This document shows, piece after piece, positions 60,037 through 64,000 of a stretch of DNA of 64,000 nt. The notes below the pieces were generated by a model. The model was given only the letters and a program-made list of their open reading frames with translations. It had not been told where the DNA came from and ran no database searches. Source of the DNA: Paramarasmius palmivorus. Taxonomy: Eukaryota; Basidiomycota; Agaricomycetes; Agaricales; Marasmiaceae. Position 1 is the first letter of the stretch; each line of letters begins with the position of its first letter. The DNA is taken from assembly GCA_037176845.1 (NCBI GenBank), contig JAYKXP010000071.1, positions 62,001 through 126,000 of the forward strand, given 5' to 3'. The translations under genes were made by a program, and so were the position numbers.

Positions 60037-61031
60037 ATGGATCCCAACACGATGGATAAACAGCTTTGCCTCGTTTCTGAAAAGAAGACCTCCACGAAGG
60101 GACTTCCGTCGACCCTTAGCAATGCCATACTGCCGCATGACATGGAGAGAGAAATCTTCGAGGCTACTGCGTATTTGCACCCCAGAGACATGGTCAAACT
60201 GCCTAGCGTGGCAAAAAGGGTGAAGGCTTGGTGCGTGCTTTCCGAACTCTTGACATACAAACAAGCTAACCTCGGTACCCATGTTATAGGGTCGAACCCA
60301 TAATGTACCACACCATTACCCTCAACCATACGCATTCCGGACCGAAATTTATGCGCGTACTTCGGGATACCACAGGTTCCAAAGCGCCAGAGTTCTTCGC
60401 TACGCACGTCAAATCGCTCTGTCTCTCAAAGGGTGTCGGCGTCCCGGAAGCACGAGTCATATTGGAACATTGCGTTGGGGTACATACTTTGGCATGTTGG
60501 ATCGAGCCCAATTCGTATGCTGCTGGTGTTCTGATGCCCATAATCAGGACAAAGCTCACACGTCTAAGGAGACTGTCTGTGAACTTTAGCCATCTACGGC
60601 TACTAGTTAATGCTACTGAAGGGGCATCGGGGGGTGTCCTAGAACGTGTCACGCACCTTGATATGAGTCACCCTTGGGCGCTTTATCAGCTAACCCGTGT
60701 GGGGAGAGGTGTTGTCGATATCGGCTTTGATGCGCTACCTCAATTGACCCACCTATCATTCAGATTTTGGGCGAAGGACCCTGAGGGTGCTGGGCCAGTT
60801 CTCGAGCGTATCTTGAGGGAGTGCCCAAAGTTGGAAATCCTGGCGTTATTGGTCGATCCAACCGAGTATGCCGCTCTCGATCGCGGGAAGGTTTTTGAAG
60901 CTGCCGGTTTGGCAGAGGATGATAGAATAATCATAGTAGGAAGTCGGGGTGACTCCTTGGATGTCATTTGGGACACCATCGAGAGGAGTGCGGACAATAT
61001 GAAAGGATCTTATGGTCGTAAACGCTACTGA
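60037..61031 (+). CDS. F-box/LRR-like hypothetical protein (311 aa)
   Basis: Two exons (60037-60230, 60290-61031) give 311 aa. The N-terminal part LPHDMEREIFEATAYLHPRD, LPSVAKRVKAWVEPIMYHTI is the degenerate F-box-like pattern common in the very large basidiomycete F-box families (a start like 'LP.ELERLIFE..A', then 'L..VAKRV..WVEP..Y'). It is followed by leucine-rich-type repeats (VTHLDMSHPW, LPQLTHLSFRFWAKDP, CPKLEILALLVDP). Family proteins are thought to recruit targets to SCF ubiquitin ligases. The target is unknown. No disruption is visible. It converges on the sugar transporter gene with 98 bp between stops. Confidence 0.82.
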
Positions 61032-61129
61032 TCGATTACAGGTTTGAAGTTCCTAGGATACATTTGGTTTCCTCTATCCATGTACATAATGTCGTTTATA
61101 CGTATTCATGAATACACGGTCATGAAGCG
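61032..61129. other. Short convergent intergenic spacer
   Basis: Only 98 bp separate the two stop codons, so the 3' UTRs of the F-box-like gene and the transporter must overlap or be very short. Confidence 0.6.
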
Positions 61130-63078
61130 TTCTCAAACTGCTCATCGCTTCCCTTCTCTTTTTCCCTGAGCGTTGCTTCAACATCATGGCGGTTAAGCCA
61201 CGACCTGTCTAAACTGGCCCTGACAGGGTTAGGTTTTAAGAATAAAAGATCGATTTCCTCGAGGGAAAGGCGTGTTGTCTAACATATAGTAATGAGTTTC
61301 GGAACTGAAACGGTATCACAGTGCCAATCACTTACCTCGGGGTAAAAGAAGTATACAAGTGGCACAAATAACGCGTTGGTTGCCACAAAGATCAGGTAGC
61401 CTTTCCATTGCTAGACGGGTTCAAGGTAAACGTCATGAAGCCTGCAGTCGAGAAGATACTCACAAGACGGTTAAGAATAATGGGGGTAATCATGACAATA
61501 GCAAAGTTCCATATCCAGTTAGATGATATTCCTATCGCAGTTCCCTTTCCCAGTTAAGGTCAGATTTCATCCCACCGACGGAAATAGAACCACTACACGC
61601 ACCTTCGCTCGAGCATGAAGGGGCAAAATCTCCGGCACATACACCCAGGGTATACAATTCGGGCCGGCACCAAAGATAAACTGATACAGGAAGAAAAACG
61701 CGACAGAAGCCATTGCAGTTGGTCTTTCGACTTCTGTTCCCCTGAAGCTGAGTAATGCGGCAATGCAAGCCATACAGACAGCAAGGAGTAATGAGCACCA
61801 CATCATCGGTCCGCGTCTCCCCATCTGATCCAGGAAGAACGAGGGAATGAGAGACCCGAGAGGAAACATGATGTTGATGCATCCGCCGAGGATAAGCGCC
61901 AAATTGCGGGAGACACCAACGTTATCGGTTAGTGCTGTGGGAAGGTAGTACACAACGAGGTTGATTCCTCCGACTTGGCTGGATATTCATAAGTAACAAG
62001 CTCGGGATCGACAGCTCGGAAACTCACTTCATAAACTGCATACCCCAAGCCAAGAGTACTCGGCGCCCTGTTTGCACGGAATCCCGCTGAAGCAGATTAC
62101 GCCATTGGAAACTATTCTCCTCTTCCAGCCTCATTGCCTCTTTGATATCTTCGGACTCGCGTACAATCGCCGGATCATGCGGTTGGAGGTCATAAACATC
62201 ACAAAGAACCTTGAGAGCTTCATCATCACGACTTTGTTGATACAACCACCGAGGGGATTCTGGTACGCCAAAGATCAACACGCTAACCACAATAGTGAAA
62301 GCGATTTGGAAGGCGATAGGAAGACGCCATGCGACAGATGCGACGGAAGATGTAGAAGATATAAAGTTCATCCCATAGTCCTACGAATATCCATTGAATG
62401 GGAGTTGCGGAGAGTGCAAGCGTTACACTTACAAACCAATAAGCCGTAACAATACCGATGCCTACGAACATAGGCTCCGTAGCGACAATCCGACCTCGAT
62501 ATTCTGGTTTGCACAACTCGGATTGGTACATGGGTACAGTTGAAGTCTCCATGCCTGTACCAAAGCCAGTGATAACACGAGCGATGATAACGTGCGGCAC
62601 CGAATACGCTGTATCCATGATAAGCTATGGGCAATATCAGAGGGGCATAGAGCGTACCAGTCGTCTGTAAAATTGCCCCAATCGTAATCAACAACATGGC
62701 TAACCACATGGCACGTCTTCTCCCGAGAATGTCGCCGACGATGAACGTGATGATACAGCCAGCAAAGCATCCGAGATTGTACGAAGAAACGCTATTGAAG
62801 GCCTGTTGAGTCTACTGGTCTGGAATGAAAGGGTGGTTTTCACGAACATGATTCCCATTCGAGTGTCATTGGGATGGTTGAAGGTGTTTACTGATAACAA
62901 AATCAGGATCTATCGGCGCTGGTCCTAGAAAGAGTTCGGTAAAAAACGCACAAAAATCCTGGTTCCCTATAATCCCACTGAACACGCCTTGGTCGTACCC
63001 GAATAGAATGAAAGCAGCCGAACATGTTGCTGATATTGCCAGCTGTAACGGTCTGCCCCTTCGAAACCAATTGAGCAT
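61130..63078 (-). CDS. MFS sugar transporter (hexose-transporter type)
   Basis: A plasma-membrane sugar/proton symporter of the MFS sugar-porter family, about 520 aa. Start 63078 (MLNWFRRGRPLQLAIS, then FGYDQGVFSGIIGN) with the usual first helix. Further motifs: SVSSYNLGCFAGCI, GDILGRRRAM (the sugar-transporter G.G.RR loop), and ARVITGFGTGMETSTVPMYQ (the R.GxG and VP.Y.(A/S)E motif). An intron of about 49 nt (ending GATACAG) lies before AYSVPHV. Then PESPRWLY (PESPR motif), QVGGINLVVYYLPT, LDQMGRRGPM, NCIPWVYVPEILPLHARAKG and WIWNFAIVMITP. After a last intron comes FFYPETTRLSLEEIDLLF (PET motif) and the stop at 61130. Substrate not predictable; hexose or galactose are candidates. GH35 is about 27 kb away, so no linkage is claimed. 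Confidence 0.92.
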
Positions 63079-64000
63079 TGCGTGCTTAAAAAAGTCTGGC
63101 TTCGTGGTGGACAATAGATGCTTCCCAAAACTTCTCCCTTGATATTTATACCCCTTCTCCCATCTCTCGCTTCCCGTCTCCCGGAAATATGTGATCATAG
63201 ACCTCCGTTTTGTTCACAAGACCCCATGGTACGCTCCACCTTGAAGGACGGCCAAGGCCTGAGTTGTAAAAGACGCGAAAAACTTCGGAAAATGCGGTAA
63301 GAGCTGGATCAGGTTTGAGCCGGCTAGTTTGATATGTATCACTTGAGCTTTGAGGAAACATCAGAGGGTGTGAGATGGGTGTCAGGAAAGGAAGAGTAAA
63401 CTGAGAAAATGATGGCCAAGGAACCACATGAACGTTGCAATCAACAAACAGGGTACAACTCGCACGACACCTTGTATAATGTATTCCCGCCTCGGATATT
63501 GCAATAATAATATTTCCAATATATCATCCTACAGTAGAGATAGTACGGGAAAAGATAGAGACATATCAACTCGCCGGTGCTCAATTGCAAGTAGTAAGTG
63601 AAGTCAAGCTCGAGTCAAGCTACTCGCGTTCGGTAATCCTTGAAACTCCTAGTTGCAAAACGCTCTTTCAAAGCTCCAGACGCGTACGGTCTTCAGGCCC
63701 AGACACACCCGTGTAGTCCATCGTGACCATTTCAATTTCCGCGGTGGAAGGGCGGCGCGGAATCCCTGGGATTATTCGGCCAGGAGGTAGTGTCTACCTG
63801 AATGTGATTCTTGTCCAAAGAGGTGCACCATAAGGAAGCCAGACCTCTGCTCTGTAACGCTGGATGAGATGTACAGGCCGTCAAAAAGCACAACTTGGAG
63901 GTAGATGCGGAGCATATATACTTAGTAGGAACAGAGCGTATTCGGGGCTGGATACCCCTTCTCAAGCAGCTTGGTCACTTCGCATCGTGTGCCTGAACAG
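63079..64000. other. Promoter of the sugar transporter and flank
   Basis: No gene is supported. A weak in-frame extension upstream of 63078 starts at 63198, but its residues do not resemble the family, so the internal ATG is preferred. Confidence 0.4.

Noticed and set aside
63079..63198. N-terminal extension of the sugar transporter from an ATG at 63198
   Set aside because: The added residues (charged, no family match) do not resemble sugar-porter N-termini; the start at 63078 fits better.

Overview
The window is nuclear DNA of a filamentous basidiomycete, most likely an Agaricales mushroom. Nearly every gene is cut by short (about 45-70 nt) GT-AG introns. The gene families present are an Agaricomycete set: a Gi-like G-protein alpha subunit, membrane-anchored GH76-like proteins, galactose-binding-like membrane proteins, a questin-oxidase-like protein and a 7-TM 'LTWG..C / FLWP..RS' family. 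Species cannot be named from sequence alone. All exon structures below were read by hand from splice sites and reading frame.

Layout. 1-6 kb: a split tRNA-Gln(CUG) and a complete 354-aa G-alpha gene (minus), then a gene-poor stretch. 6.8-11.4 kb: two tandem minus-strand copies of a single-pass membrane protein gene. Their shared 3' flank recurs at 12.2 kb and 14.5 kb and carries remnants of a short-chain dehydrogenase (SDR) start. 13.2-14.3 kb: a SET-domain gene with one or two frame breaks. 14.8-17.2 kb: three split tRNA-Gly(GCC) genes around an MPDU1-like PQ-loop gene; the last two tRNAs lie in a local segmental duplication that also copied the tail of the neighbouring GH76-like gene (17.7-20.0 kb).

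21.4-30.5 kb: a tandem array of cystathionine-gamma-synthase-like PLP enzymes. The two outer copies are intact (399 and 397 aa). The middle copy is split by about 3.7 kb that holds a decayed SDR and an intronless 494-aa protein built of alternating SAM-like repeats. 30.6-34.5 kb: a secreted GH35 beta-galactosidase. 34.5-40.1 kb: gene-poor. 40.1-42.8 kb: a Zn2Cys6 transcription factor and a small single-exon hypothetical protein.

44-58.5 kb: three dispersed copies of one 7-TM-like family, between which lie a Sec2-type Rab GEF and a questin-oxidase-like gene. 60-63.1 kb: an F-box-like/LRR-like gene convergent with an MFS sugar transporter.

Most genes are independent fungal units rather than a pathway. 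The functional hints of grouping are carbohydrate use (GH35, sugar transporter, GH76-like) and a secondary-metabolism flavour (questin-oxidase-like, PLP enzymes, SDR remnants, Zn2Cys6 factor). The strongest theme is local duplication followed by decay. The best candidates for something undescribed are the SAM-like repeat protein inside the broken PLP-enzyme copy, and the exact two-intron difference between the outer PLP paralogs.
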